This document shows, piece after piece, positions 12,156 to 25,000 of a DNA stretch of 64,000 nt. The DNA is taken from contig JAKCPI010011624.1 of assembly GCA_023213315.1 (NCBI GenBank), positions 62,001-126,000 on the forward strand, written 5' to 3'. Position 1 is the first letter of the stretch. Every line of letters starts with the position of its first letter. This DNA is from Euborellia annulipes. Its lineage: Eukaryota > Arthropoda > Insecta > Dermaptera > Anisolabididae. Both the position numbers and the translations under genes were made by a program. The notes under the pieces are model-generated. The model saw only the letters and a list, made by a program, of their open reading frames with translations. It was not told the DNA's origin and did not search any database.

Positions 12156-12477
12156 CCCAGTGACGGTGCTAGCTTTTACATCATATTTGAAGAGAAAATT
12201 TCTCGGGTTAAGTTGAGTTGGTGGTTTAGATTGACGTTTTCGGCTTTCCTTTTGGAGCCATTTTTAAGAGAATTGCGTTGTTGGGTAACTATATATATAT
12301 ATACTGGTATTTGAAAAATAAGCCAAAATATTTTCATTTTTCAAGAATCCTTATTTTTTTGTTAGAGAAAAAAAAACATTAATAACAAATTTATATATAT
12401 CATATGACTTAGATTTCGAACATGTTGAAAGAGAGGGCGGTGGCGCCCCCCCCCCCCCTTTAAGCGTCATCACTGGG
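12156..12477. mobile_element. MITE with CCCAGTGACG-type inverted ends
   Basis: CCCAGTGACGGTGCT at the left is mirrored by AGCGTCATCACTGGG at the right, with TA on both outer sides. The interior includes a hammerhead-like remnant (TTGACGTTTTCGGC ... GGAGCCATTTTTAAGAG near 12231-12270) and a C run. Confidence 0.65.
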
Positions 12478-12502
12478 TATTTCTCTTTTTACCAATTTTG
12501 TA

Positions 12503-12712
12503 CAGTGAGGGACAATATTAAGTCCCACCCATGTGTTTTTTACTTGTGATTATTTCATTGTTTTTATAAAAGAAAATGAAAAACTTTATTGGAAATTTTC
12601 TAGGTTTGAACCATGAAAGTTTCCATTAAAAAAATTATAATATATTTTTAAAAACAATGAAATAATCACAAGTAAAAAACCCATGGGTGGGACTTAATAT
12701 TGTCCCTTACTG
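12503..12712. mobile_element. Palindromic Tc1/mariner-type MITE
   Basis: TA-flanked, with inverted ends CAGTGAGGGACAATATTAAG and its near-complement CTTAATATTGTCCCTTACTG. The inverted repeats extend over about 65 bp into AAGTAAAAAAC and ATTATTTCATTG. A fragment of the same family occurs near 30975-31050. Confidence 0.85.
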
Positions 12713-13344
12713 TACCCTATTTTAATCAGAATAAAAACAGCCAATAATCAGAATTCTGGAGTTTTACACCCAAATATTTTTGACTTACGAACAGTTCAGG
12801 TACAAAGTTTATATCTCAGATATACGAGATGAATTTTGATTGCACATGCTTTAACATATTCTCATTTTTTTATAATAATTTTTTTTTTTTTTTTAATAAT
12901 TGTTAGAAAAAAGAAGCACTGCTTAATTCTTTTGTTGATTAAAAATATTTGTTATTAGTGTAAATCTTATTTATAAATGCTTTTAAAGTTAGAAGTAAAC
13001 AAGATATTTTAAGAAATTATTTCAATTAAAATACTTAAATATACTTGTATATATTTACAACTATTAATGTTATACCTGGGCATCGTCTGGAAAAATGAGA
13101 TGATAAAGGAGAAATTGAACGAAATTAAATTTTATGTTATCCTCCTGGGATGTATATAAACTGAATAGAACGAAATTTTTCCCAACTCAACTACAATGAG
13201 TTTGTGGTATTGTCAATATTTTGGATCGCTTCACTCTTCCATCTTAGTGATCAAATTGAGTGTTGAAAATGTCTTAGTTATTCTATGTATATATATATAT
13301 ATACAGTATATATACTGATAGCATTAAAATAAAAATGTTGATTA

Positions 13345-14115
13345 TGGCAGCGGTTGCTTTCCACATTTAAATAATTTATTTTGCAAATATTTCGGATTGC
13401 CTACGCAATCCATCCTCAGTGCATCAAATTATACTTATGTGGACATAGGCGCCGGAACTGGGGGGGCAAGGTACATTGCCCCCCCTGGCATCCTACAGGG
13501 GGGGGCAGAGGGGGGCAAAATTTCTTCTTTTATTTCATTTATTTTTAAAAATGATATATTTTTACTTATGAAAAATAAAATCTTCTGAATTAAAAAAAAT
13601 TAAAAGAGTAAGAAATTCATTTTTTTCCAAATTTTTCCAAAAATTTTTGATAAAATCACTAGCAAATTTTTTAAAATTTTAATTTTATTAAAATTGTGAT
13701 TTTATTTAAAATTTTTAAAGTTTTATAGTAGATTTGTTTTTGTTTTATACTATTTGATCATATCAAATTATTTTAATTTTCTAAAAAAATTTTTTTGCCC
13801 CCCCCTGATTCAAATTCGTTCCGGCGCCCCTGTATGTGGAGGGTATTTTAAATGATAAAATTTACTATGAGAAGCCATTCTACAAATTAGAGAGGACGTT
13901 TTTATTGTGCAAGCCACTGTGGGTTCTGATACAATTGGTTAAAAATTTCTTTTACAAAAAATAATTTTTCCCAGGAATTTCAACAAATTGTATCAGATAG
14001 GGATCATTTAAAAGACGCTCCGCATATGTATAATTTGATGCACTGAGAATGGATTGCGTTGGCAATCCGAAATATTTGCCAAATAAATTATTTTAATGTG
14101 GAAAGCAACCGCTGG
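13345..14115. repeat. Palindrome split by a later transposon, with two hammerhead-like motifs
   Basis: The left arm (about 13348-13435) has GCGGTTGCTTTCCACATTTA and the right arm (about 14020-14113) the inverted equivalent. Both carry the motif CTGAGNATGGATTGCGT ... GCAATCCGAAATATTTGC. The middle holds a hAT element at 13444-13832. Confidence 0.8.
13444..13832. mobile_element. hAT element nested in the palindrome, perfect 8-bp target duplication
   Basis: TATGTGGA is repeated exactly at 13436-13443 and 13833-13840. The inverted ends are CATAGGCGCCGGAAC and GTTCCGGCGCCCCTG. Internal G and C runs mirror each other. No coding frame. Confidence 0.85.
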
Positions 14116-17100
14116 TGTATTTTCTCCATAACCTTAACGATTTGCCCCAGTATACTTAACTTCTACTAAAATGTATTCATTTACGGGGAGGGCGGGTCAT
14201 TTCTGGTTGCATTCCTGTACATTAGTAGGCCTATAGCCTTTTGTAAAAACAACTGATTCTCCTGGTCTGTATGTTTAAAATATATTTGTATCAAGATAAA
14301 TTTTAATCCAGTCGCGGAAGCCTTCCAAAATATATATGTATATATAGGCCCATAAAGGCGTGGAATTTTATTTATTGACCTTCTAAATTAATAACATTCA
14401 TTGTTAAACTATTGTTTTATTAAGTAATTATAATAAATAAAGGTTATTTTCTTTTTTTAAATCATAAAAATAGTGAATTTAAATTTAAAGAATTTTACAT
14501 ATAAGTTTTTTTTTAATTTTGGGGACCACTCGAACACTCATACTCCCCTATTCTGCGCTCCTGTAATAATAAATAATTCGTTTTCAATACTATTTCAATT
14601 TGTTTACTGAATATGGAATTTGAGAAGTTATTTGCCAATTAAAAATGGGGTTTTACGGAAAATACTGAATACAATAAATGGAGACGATTTTCTTATTCCT
14701 AGTATGCTCCTTGATGTGAATTCTGGCGGCGCCTATGATATTACTCTTTAACTCTTATAATTGGACTCATTAAGATAAAATATTTTGCATTTTTAATAAA
14801 TTATATAATTAATATGTATTTATTGCATTAAAAGAAAAAAAAGGGGTTTGCTCAATTATCAAGGATATTTTTAAAATCTTTTCCCATATAACTTATATTC
14901 CCGATCAGCGAGGAAATCAAAAGAGCCACAATCGCTAATACAAATACAATCAATCTATGATGCTTTCAAGAAAAGTATTTCCTAATTTAAGATTTCCAAA
15001 ATGGTTCGTCATCAATGTTTTCGTTTTAAATATGCTGATTTCAATTTTATTTTTCCGAACAAACACGCACTCATTATTCAAAAAAATCCTAGCTCTTGAT
15101 CTGGAATAACTAAATATTCGTTTATTGTTATAGTTTAACCTATCGAGCCTCGTTTTGGTTTCCTAGTTGAACGAACAATTTACATCATTTTATTCATTTA
15201 AATATTTAAGTTTTTTTTTTTTTTTTTGTGTTTTAAATGCTATATATATAAATATATTAATGTTTTAAAAGGGTTTTATTTCTTTTTAAGGATGAAATCT
15301 ATTTTTATAAATTAAATATACATTTTAATATGATTAAAATTTTTTTCTATTTGAATGTACTGCTTTATATATATATTCATGGAAATAAAAAAACCCATTA
15401 TAAAAAATTTTAAATTGTTAGATTTTATCTCGAAATTATTTAATTATATACTTTTTTTTTATTTTATAAATGACTATTTGTACTTGTTCCCAAAAAAGTC
15501 TTTGTTATGTTTTTTTTTTATTTATAAAAAATAAAATTTAGAAGAATATATCATGATTATTATTCTACCATTGTTGTATTAATATCCTTCAAATATATAT
15601 TTCACCAAATGGCTTGAATAAGAATGCCTGGACCCCAAATATATATATATATATATTAGGGGTATGACTTTCCAATTTTTTTTTTTTTTTTAAGATTTCC
15701 TTTATCACGACTCAATGAACTTTTGCCTATTAATGACTAAAATGCCTTTTATCACATGAAACTATTAAAAAAGGTCACGCACAAACCATTTTTGAAATTT
15801 TAGGTTGACTAGTGGCAATCTTGTATAAGCTGGTATATAAGGGAGGTGTACAAAGCGGGTAGTTGAGTTTTAATTAGCTTAATTTGGTGTCAATTATAAC
15901 TTTCAGAACCCTATAGAAAATCCACGGGGTGAGGGGGTAGGGTAAGGTACCCTCTGGGAAGGGGGTAAGCCAAAATCATAGTTATATATTTTTTTTTTTC
16001 ATAAAGATTTAATGATAAAATATATAAATTCTATTTAAAAAAGCAGATTTTAGTATTTTTTTATTATTCTATATAAAAGATAGGCGTTGATCGGCTGCAG
16101 CACGAAGAGAAAGATACCCCAAACCCAAGTTTATTAGTTGCTAGCTGGATCGCCCTCTAGGTGTTGTCATGGGCGATGAACTCGATGGGTTGACTAAATC
16201 ACCAAACCACCTCTTTGTGCAGGATTTGTTTAGCAATTATAACAAATAGAAAGGAGCCTTCAGCAACGTTAAAAGTAAAATTAAGAAAACAGGTGGCTGT
16301 AGAGAAGACATGAAATTTTCCGTCACTTCGCTGAGAGTAATGAAATCCCCTTCGTGAAGTTTCAACAAATTCCAAACAAGAGCAATGCACGCTGGACCTT
16401 TCTAGCCTTTCTTGCGTTTATTCTGATGCCTGAAACCCCTAAAAGGTTGCGCAAAATTTGTCCTTTCATTTCTTACTAATGGGCTGACAAGAATCCAATA
16501 CTTTCCCTCTATATATATTAACATTTATAGAGGTAAGAGAAAGTAAAAAAGGAAAGAACTGAACTAGTATTGCATAATATTTGCAACAGACCAAGCAATA
16601 AATTTTGCATAAATTTAGTTCCGCAAAAACAAAATTTTCCGTAGGGAGGAAAACAGGTTCCGCAAAGGGGCGAAATTTTTTCCGATTTGGCTCTTAAAAA
16701 TTTTCGATTTTCGAAGTATCACAAAGTGTGGCCACTGATATATATACCATATAAATTCTTATTTGTCATATAATTAATATTTATTAACTCACTCAGCCGA
16801 AACAATTTTTTCAGATATACGATATAAGTTAATAAATATTATTATTAATTATGTTTTCAAAAATATCGAATTAAATAATTAGGATCCGTGTGAATCTGAA
16901 CAGTCCTGATTATAAATTAAGTTTTTCACGGAATGATTTTTTTATTGTTATTGATGGAGATAAAATGGTAAAGAAATTAAACAAATTAACATGATAAAAA
17001 AAAAATTTAACAAATTAAAATAATTCGATTTATGAAAAATTTTAGATCTTTAATAAAAATTATCAACATATATATAAATATTAAAAAGTAAAAATGAGTT

Positions 17101-18943
17101 GAGAGAAATAAAATACTATATTTTAAACGTTATGAAAATTGATTTTTTTTTTTTTTTTTTATTTCTCTTTGGAAAATACGAGACATTACTTGATTTATTC
17201 TTAATAAGAATTCATTATTTTATATATTTTTTTTTAAATAAAAATATATAGAAACATAAAAAATTTTCATATATACTTGATATTTTTGTTTCAAAAAAAA
17301 AAAAAAAAAATGCAAATGAAATATCTTAATAATAATAAATAATTTTGGGAAATAGAGTTTCTTTATTTTAATAATACTTGTATAAATACGACCAACATTG
17401 TCCCAATCCAAGTGAGAGATTCTTAAAGGTGAGCCTTTTGGAGGGAAATAGAAGAGAGAAATAGGAAAAGATAAGAGTAAATGGTGGGTAGATTATGGCC
17501 ACACGCAAATTACATGGACACAAATAGTACAAACCCAAAGAACAACAGGCCACCGAACACGACACTAGAATACTAAGTTGCTACATACAATAAATAAACT
17601 GCTGCTTTATCACAATGAATAAACATATCTTGTCCTTAACCATGAACACTGCACTGTACTCCTCACAATGGCCTTATTATATTCGTACAAGAGAATAACG
17701 AATTGATTTGCCTTTAAGATTCAGTGCACTTGTTAAGAGACTTATATACATTTAAAGGGACAGTCTGTGGAGTATATAAAATATGTTTATTACGAAAATT
17801 TATTACAGATTTCTATACTAGATTTCGATTTTTTTTTTTTTTTAAGCCATTTACAATCCTCCGAGTGAGTGTATTTAAATACAAAAAAATAAATAAAATT
17901 TCATAAAGGAAAAGAAATTTACGGATAATCCCTTTAAATGTTTAGCAATTTTTTTTATTCTTGACTTCTGATAAATTATCAAAAGCCATGCCCTAACATT
18001 TAACATCAATACCTAATATGCCATTCATTAATCCAATCTATTTTTTTTTATTTAATCTCTTCGCTCACTCGGCCGAAAAATTTAATTAATTGAAATGAAA
18101 ACTATTTTAAAAAGATAGCGCATATGGTCAACAATTCTAATTATAATAAAATGATAGATACTCCTATTCTATTAAATAACTATTTGAGTAAAATTTTTTT
18201 TTTAAGAATTGAGATAATGTTGGCTATTCTATGTATAAAAAAATTATTATCAATATATATTATTTATATATATATATATAGTAAAAACAAGGTTTCTATC
18301 ATACAAACTATACAAAATATAAACAAACATTTAACGAAAAATATGGCATTTATGTATAGAAATCTGTAGTTTACATATAAATGCCTTAAAAAGGGAAAAA
18401 TGAAAATGCATAATAAAAAATTTCAATGGCTGTCCAGTTAATAAGTCTTTAGATAATTAATGGATATTTTGAGGTACTTCCTGCATTGGAATTATATAGC
18501 AATAGGGAGCTATTAAGGCTTTGATATCGTTGGCAATTAGGAAATTAACGGATACCAACAACAAACATAATGAAAATATTGTACAATTTTTATATTATAT
18601 TACATATATAATATTAACATTGACCTAATTTTCTTTTTTGGTCTTTAAGGTCAGTCATGCGATTTAAGTAGTTTTTTTTTTTTTTTTTCAAAAGCACTTT
18701 TTTTGGGTAAAAATTCTTTTAAATATAATAAATATCTTTAAAATGAAAATATGCATGACTTATAAAAAAAGGTGTTTTAAATATATATTTATAGGAATGT
18801 CAATATGTAAAAATAAATATTTTTGTAAATTATAAAAAATAAAACATCATTTTTTTTTATAATATATAAAATAAATATTAAATAAATAAAAAAGTGTATG
18901 GCAAAATTAATTTTTATGTAAATAAATTTAAAACCTTCTTCTT

Positions 18944-18949
18944 TTTATT
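18944..18949 (-). terminator. Possible BTBD7 polyadenylation signal
   Basis: AATAAA on the minus strand about 90 bp beyond the BTBD7 stop codon. Other AATAAA copies lie further downstream in this AT-rich stretch. Confidence 0.4.
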
Positions 18950-19038
18950 AATAACTCATTATTCGCCAAATAGAAGTTATTATGGGAATTAAAATGAATG
19001 TGGTGAGGTACCGTTAAGTACGAATGGACCCGATGATC

Positions 19039-22000
19039 TCAAATGAAGCGATGAGGTGGTCGATGTAGGTACGCGGGTGGCATATGAGGATACCTTAGTC
19101 GAGGAAGAGGACCACCAAGATCTGGAGGTGTGGGGGGTGGCATCGGAGGAGGCGGTGGTGATAAATGCAATTGGCTTAGACTTGCCGAACCCATGGCGAC
19201 ATCAGGCATTGTATCTGAAAGATGACCACTTTCGTCACTTGGTGGACGTGCCCTGTTGGAAATGTTAAATGACGTTGGAAATGTTAAATGTCGTCCATAA
19301 TGACAAAGAGGATCTCGCGGTTGTGGTTGTGGACAATAGCAAGCCCTTTCTAAAAGATCGGCGACGTGGTCCGGTAATGCAAACTCCCGAACAACTCGTA
19401 AGCGTAATTGTCGAGCTACTTCTCGACGACATGAGAGAGGAAGTGCTAGAGCTCGTTGTGTAGCTGCAGCTTGACGTAATTTCGCCTCTCGTCTTGCCAT
19501 TGCAGCCATTGTTGATGCATCGGGGCCAGGAAGAGAGGCAGCTGCAGCTGTAACCACATCGAGACCTCGAGGACGCTCTTCAACCATATAAAGCGCATCA
19601 GGAATGGACCCAAGAGGAGGACCCATTGGTCCGAGATCAGCTCCAAGAGATCTTAAATAAACTTTAAGCTCATCATGGTACGGTGAGAAGAGTCGAGGCC
19701 GTACCTGAAAGAAGAGTTTCCGCTGTTCAATTGAAAATTTTGTTAATAAAATGCATTTTGTGAAATGAAACTAAAAAATATATAAACATGCCAAGTGTTT
19801 AAAAATATAAACTAATAACAATTAAGCTCATATTTATTTATTAGATTTAAAAAAGTAATAAATAATTATAAATAAATTTATTTTTATGTGAGTGTTTTTG
19901 TGATGAGATATGAAGGATGTGTCGGAGGATGCTGTGAGCATCTATTAAAACATTCTTTAAAAAGAATGTTTCAGCATCCTTTATTACGTACCATATTCAA
20001 ACACATATGAATTTATCAAAAGAAGGTTGTTGTTGTGGCATGTAAAATATGCCAGAACATAAAATTTAAAGAATGTTTTAATAATAAATCAAATATGAGC
20101 TTTAAATATTAATATATTACAATGGAACCCCGGATTAAGAGAAAAATAATCTCGTATAATAAATGCGACACGCTAAGAGAGCGGCAATAAGCGTGCGTAT
20201 ACGTGCAACAGATCCCAATGTGTGTGAATTAATTGAAGCTCGTCCACTACAAGCGTGCGACAATCCGCGACTATTCGCTTCGAGCGACAAAGCGCTACAA
20301 ATCCCAAATAAATGGGGCTCGTTGTCGGGTCTATCCCAGTGTTTTCCCATTCTGAAATACTCTCACCGGCAAAAAAAAAACTGCAACGCTTTCTTCTAGA
20401 ATCTTCTTAAAAAAAACAAAGATAAAAATGTCGATATTCAATTTGTGGAGCAAAATTAGAATTTTAAAATTTTGAAAATTTAGCGAAAATAAATAAATTT
20501 CGACATTTTTATCTTGGTTTTTTTATTTAAATTTATTATTTATTAAAATGGATTTGTTATAAATTTATTTAGAAATGTATAAGATATTTTATATCAAATG
20601 CAGCGTGTTGTCGCGTGTAGGGTATATTCCGAAGATATAGATATTTCGAATCTATATTTACGTAAGCCAATTGTCGTTCAATCTTACAATTGTTAGTACA
20701 TTTAATTAAATTAGTGAGCATGAACGGGGATTTGAAATACCTGCAGAATAAATTCAATAGGAAGAAAATATGATGACATTTTTTTCAAACAACTTAATAT
20801 AAGTAATTTATATATATATATATTATTGATAAATATGTCTTTTTTAAATTAAGTGTCACGGGTATGACTATTTCTTTCATTCAGTTGAATCACTCAATGA
20901 GGGGTTCCAATGTATATTTACGTAAATACATTTTAAACATTTATATAAGTGTAAAAATTCAATTTCTCTAAAACTAATCTAAGTGCTTTTATGATAAATT
21001 GAAATGATTATGATAAAAATAATGATCATGAAAAATGAATGAATTGAAATTTTCATATTTATAAAATGATTGATGGCTGAGTTTATTTATGGAGGAGCTT
21101 CCTTGTTTCAATAATAATATGACATCACAAATTGTATCACTATTTTCGGCCTCAAAACAAACTATAAATTTATTAATATTTATGATAGCCTAATTTACTG
21201 AAAAATATAAAAAATTCAAATACTATATTTTATAGTATTTTGATACATTTTGATAGAGGTAATCTACTCTATAGGCCTATTATATATATAATATCCGGTA
21301 CATGCATTGTCGAATTTAGGCATAAGAGACTCGAATCGTTTTAATTTTCCGAATCCTAATGTTTTTTTTTTTTTTTTTTTTGTAATATAATTTTCACTCA
21401 TTTGTAATCATTACCAGGGCTTATAAAAATTTTTAAGTTTTGTTTAATAAATAGTATATTAGTTGAATATATCCCTATATATATATAACTGTTAATGCGA
21501 AGATACGTTTCTCGGGCTAGAAAACTTATCTAAAAATCCTCAACGCAGAAAACTTATCTTCGCATTCACTGAAAAATTTTTGATAGTTTATTTTTATTTT
21601 CTAACAGCCATCATGCATTCATATTAAATTTTTATTTACGACCGTATTTTGATATATTAAAGAAAAAAGGAATGATGGTAATGATTTTTGATTTTGTCTG
21701 TTATCTTCACACTTTTTTCTCATTCACACTCACACACACACACACTCATTCACACAGTCTTCTCGGCAACTCAGGCCATATAAGACTTTTGACCGTAACC
21801 GTTATTTGAATATATATATATATTTGGGGTTCAGGCATTTTTATTTAAGCCATTTGGTATCCAAATCTGTTTTCTTAGTTTTAGAGAAAGCACTTGGGCA
21901 TTGTTGGAAATGTCTATTCAAGTTAAGTAAATAGTCAATAAATCGAATGGGCGAAAGGGTGTCTCGAAAGGAAATCTTTAATTACTTATTCCTCTAAAAT

Positions 22001-25000
22001 TATATATGGAAAATCGCGAAGTCATACAAATCGATTTAGTTGTTTGGCTTAGTTGATTTTACAATAGTAGCCCAAAAAATGGCAGGCCGGTTTTCGATAT
22101 CTTGGATCTTCTCTCCTCTCCATTTACCACCGCTTATAATAAAACTTTGGTGGAAAACGCGGAAGAGCTGATTTGGTTCAAAATAAAAAAAAAAAAAAAA
22201 ATTGTCTTGCTGACCTTTTTTTTTTTAAAAATTTAGTGTTATCACTACATTCTGTTTTGTTAGTTTATAATTCTCTTCCCTAAAATTTCTACTTTGTAAA
22301 AAAAGACATTAACTCTGATAAAATTTTTGCAGCATGAATGAATTTAAGGTGCAGAGATATATAAGATAGACTTATTCATCTAGCTTCAAAATCACTACTA
22401 TCATTCTCTTTTAGGAATAAATGAAGAATTATTTTTTAATGAAAACTAAGGCTTCCAAAAAAGTAATGAATTGATGAAATGAGATGATGTTTACCCAAAT
22501 AGGACTTCCACGAAGCCAAGCATCGGCGTCTGTATGATGTTCTCCCCCAAGCATACGAGATGGGGGTGTTGATAATAAACCTCGACGTAAAGCAGATTGA
22601 AGAGTTTCCGCCCTTGCGGGTAAAACATGTTCAAGTCGCAAAAGTGGAGCTAAAGGTCGCAATACTTCACGTAATTCTGCATCACTTAAATCTCGTCTTC
22701 GAACTCCTTTTCGAGCGACTGAATGTGCAGTATGCGAAAGTAAATTGGGTTCACGATCTTCAACTCGTCGAGCAAGGCGAGCCTCTGCCCATCGAAGAGT
22801 TGCTTGCAAAAGCGTTAATTCTGAAGCCTGAAATAAAAAAAGTAAAAAATTGCTTTAATATGGCTTTTTCAAAAAATAAAATAACTTTCTAATTCAAGTA
22901 TTGTTTTAAAAATGTATATTTAGTCTTTTTAATGGATTTGCTGCCCATTATATATATCGTATACTATATATATATATCAGGGCGTTTAAATATGATTAAG
23001 ACTATTTTTACTTTCTCTTATCCCGCAAATTGGTCTGTCTGTGTGTGTGTGTAACGATTTTAAGCATGAAGGAATTGAGCTACCCGATTGAAATTTTATA
23101 TTTAAATTAAATATATAAAGAGGATGCAGCCAATAATAAATAAAAAGAATATATTTTGTTAACACTTTATTTTGGAACGTTTCGGCTATGATCAACAAAG
23201 CCATCTTCAGCCCTTTAAGAGTATATTTTATATTATTAACATACAAAATAGATATTGTCATACTACAGTTCATATGTATTTGGTCGTATGTATTTTTTTA
23301 ATTTTCATTACCCACAAGAGAGTATAAAAGCAAAGCCTTGGATCAATTTCACCGTAGCTACGGTCAGAGGCCGGTAGGGTTTGAGGTGTGTGTCTTCGAG
23401 CGCTTAAGCACCTCAGGTAAATAAACGGGAATCCCGATACGAATTTCAAATAATAATTAACACTTACCTATGTAAGTGAAAGTAAAAAAAAAAAAAAAAA
23501 AACAGTCTTGTTCACATTTGAAAGCCCTGATATTTTTTAAGTTTTACCTGAACAAAATGGGAAGAGAGAACTTCTGCGAGCTGTGATTCAGTAAGCTGAA
23601 GAAGCACCGGAGAACGAGCAATTGTATCAAATTCCTCACGAAGATAGTGCATTGCCTGACGACGAGCCCAAGCTGAGCCATGAGGCTCTGCACCCCATCT
23701 AATTTAAAATTAAAAAAAAATTATTAATGATATAGTTCATATTTGGAGGATATGTTTTAATAATATTCGAATACCTAAGTACTGCAGGTAAAGCTTCTGG
23801 ACTAAGACGTTCAGCTATAAGATCTTCACAACCCTGTGCCAAGATATCGAGCTCGAGAAATCGTCCGATTTGATAAAGCTCCATCGCTTCATCTAGATGA
23901 TGAGCCGCAATCGCAGCAGAAGTAGCATCAGCACCACCGGGACCAAGAAGAGGCCCATTCCGAGAGATAAGAGATAAGTCGACGGCATCCAGATATAAAG
24001 CATGAAGCAAGACTCGAGCATATCTAGAAACAAGAAATTTGTATTCCTATTATTTGATTTTATTCAGTCAACTATTGAAAATACTCTTTTATATATTCCA
24101 TATTTATCAGGCACCTGCCTGTATTAGCCCTGTTTGTTCATCCTATATCTTGTTGATATTGAGACGAATTATTTCTCTATGTTCAGGATTCGCTTCTCAA
24201 GGGAGGAGTTTGAATTTTTTTAAAGGGTGTCTCCAGTTTTATATTAATAAGCAGGATCTTTTTGGGATTTTATATTTAATAAATGCAAACTTTTTTTTAA
24301 ATGAAAAGACCATAGGCTATTTTTCTCTTTCCTGGGGGAAAGAATCCTTCCTCCTTGATTGTGTCACTATTCTTTTTTTTAATTTTAGGATCTCTCAAAA
24401 GAGATTAACTCCAATTACAGAGAGACGGAGGAGACATAGGCGATGCTTGAAAATTTTTACGGATAGTGGGATTTGACCCGAGTTGAAAAGCAACTCTAGG
24501 TTCGTAATCCGCAGCTTATCCGATTAGTCACGAGCCCCTCGATTCTGATTTAAACATGTGAGAGGATAGGATCAATTGTTAAATTATGAAAAGAGCTAAA
24601 AAGAAAATTTTTTTAATGTTTCCTGGCACCTCCAACAGCCAAAATACGACAAGAAACCTCGAGCTACTCCACTGCATAGGCGTAGCCACAGGGGGGGGTT
24701 CAAACCCCCCCCCCCCCCCATGAGTCCCAAGCCATGACTAGATATTCAAGCTTTACAATACAAATTATTTTTCATATAGGGTAAGAGAAAGTAATAATTT
24801 ACTCTAGATAAAACAAAAACCAAAAAAATACCCTTAAAAATAATATTAAATTTTTCAAATATTTGGAAAAATTTTCTTGAACATCCCCATCAAAAATTTC
24901 TGGCTATGTTCCACTGTAATGCTCTATGCCATTATATACTGGCATAGAACGTCCATGCACGAAGCCCATGCGCTCTATTGTTCTCAAATATTTTATGATA

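Larger units (their letters stand above)
8972..19038. other. Gene-free convergent intergenic region, transposon-rich
   Basis: No protein-coding exon was recognised between the converging BIRC6 and BTBD7 genes. The stretch is very AT-rich with poly(A/T) runs. It holds the MITEs and palindromes listed separately plus fragments of repeat R1 (near 9985-10080 and 16500-16550) and of the SINE body (15590-15650). Stretches such as 10100-11600, 14200-15590 and 16560-18960 show nothing I can name. Confidence 0.7.

Noticed and set aside
16199..16390. 63-codon frame with Cys/His-containing segment
   Set aside because: Isolated and without partner exons or a domain; at most a worn transposon fragment.
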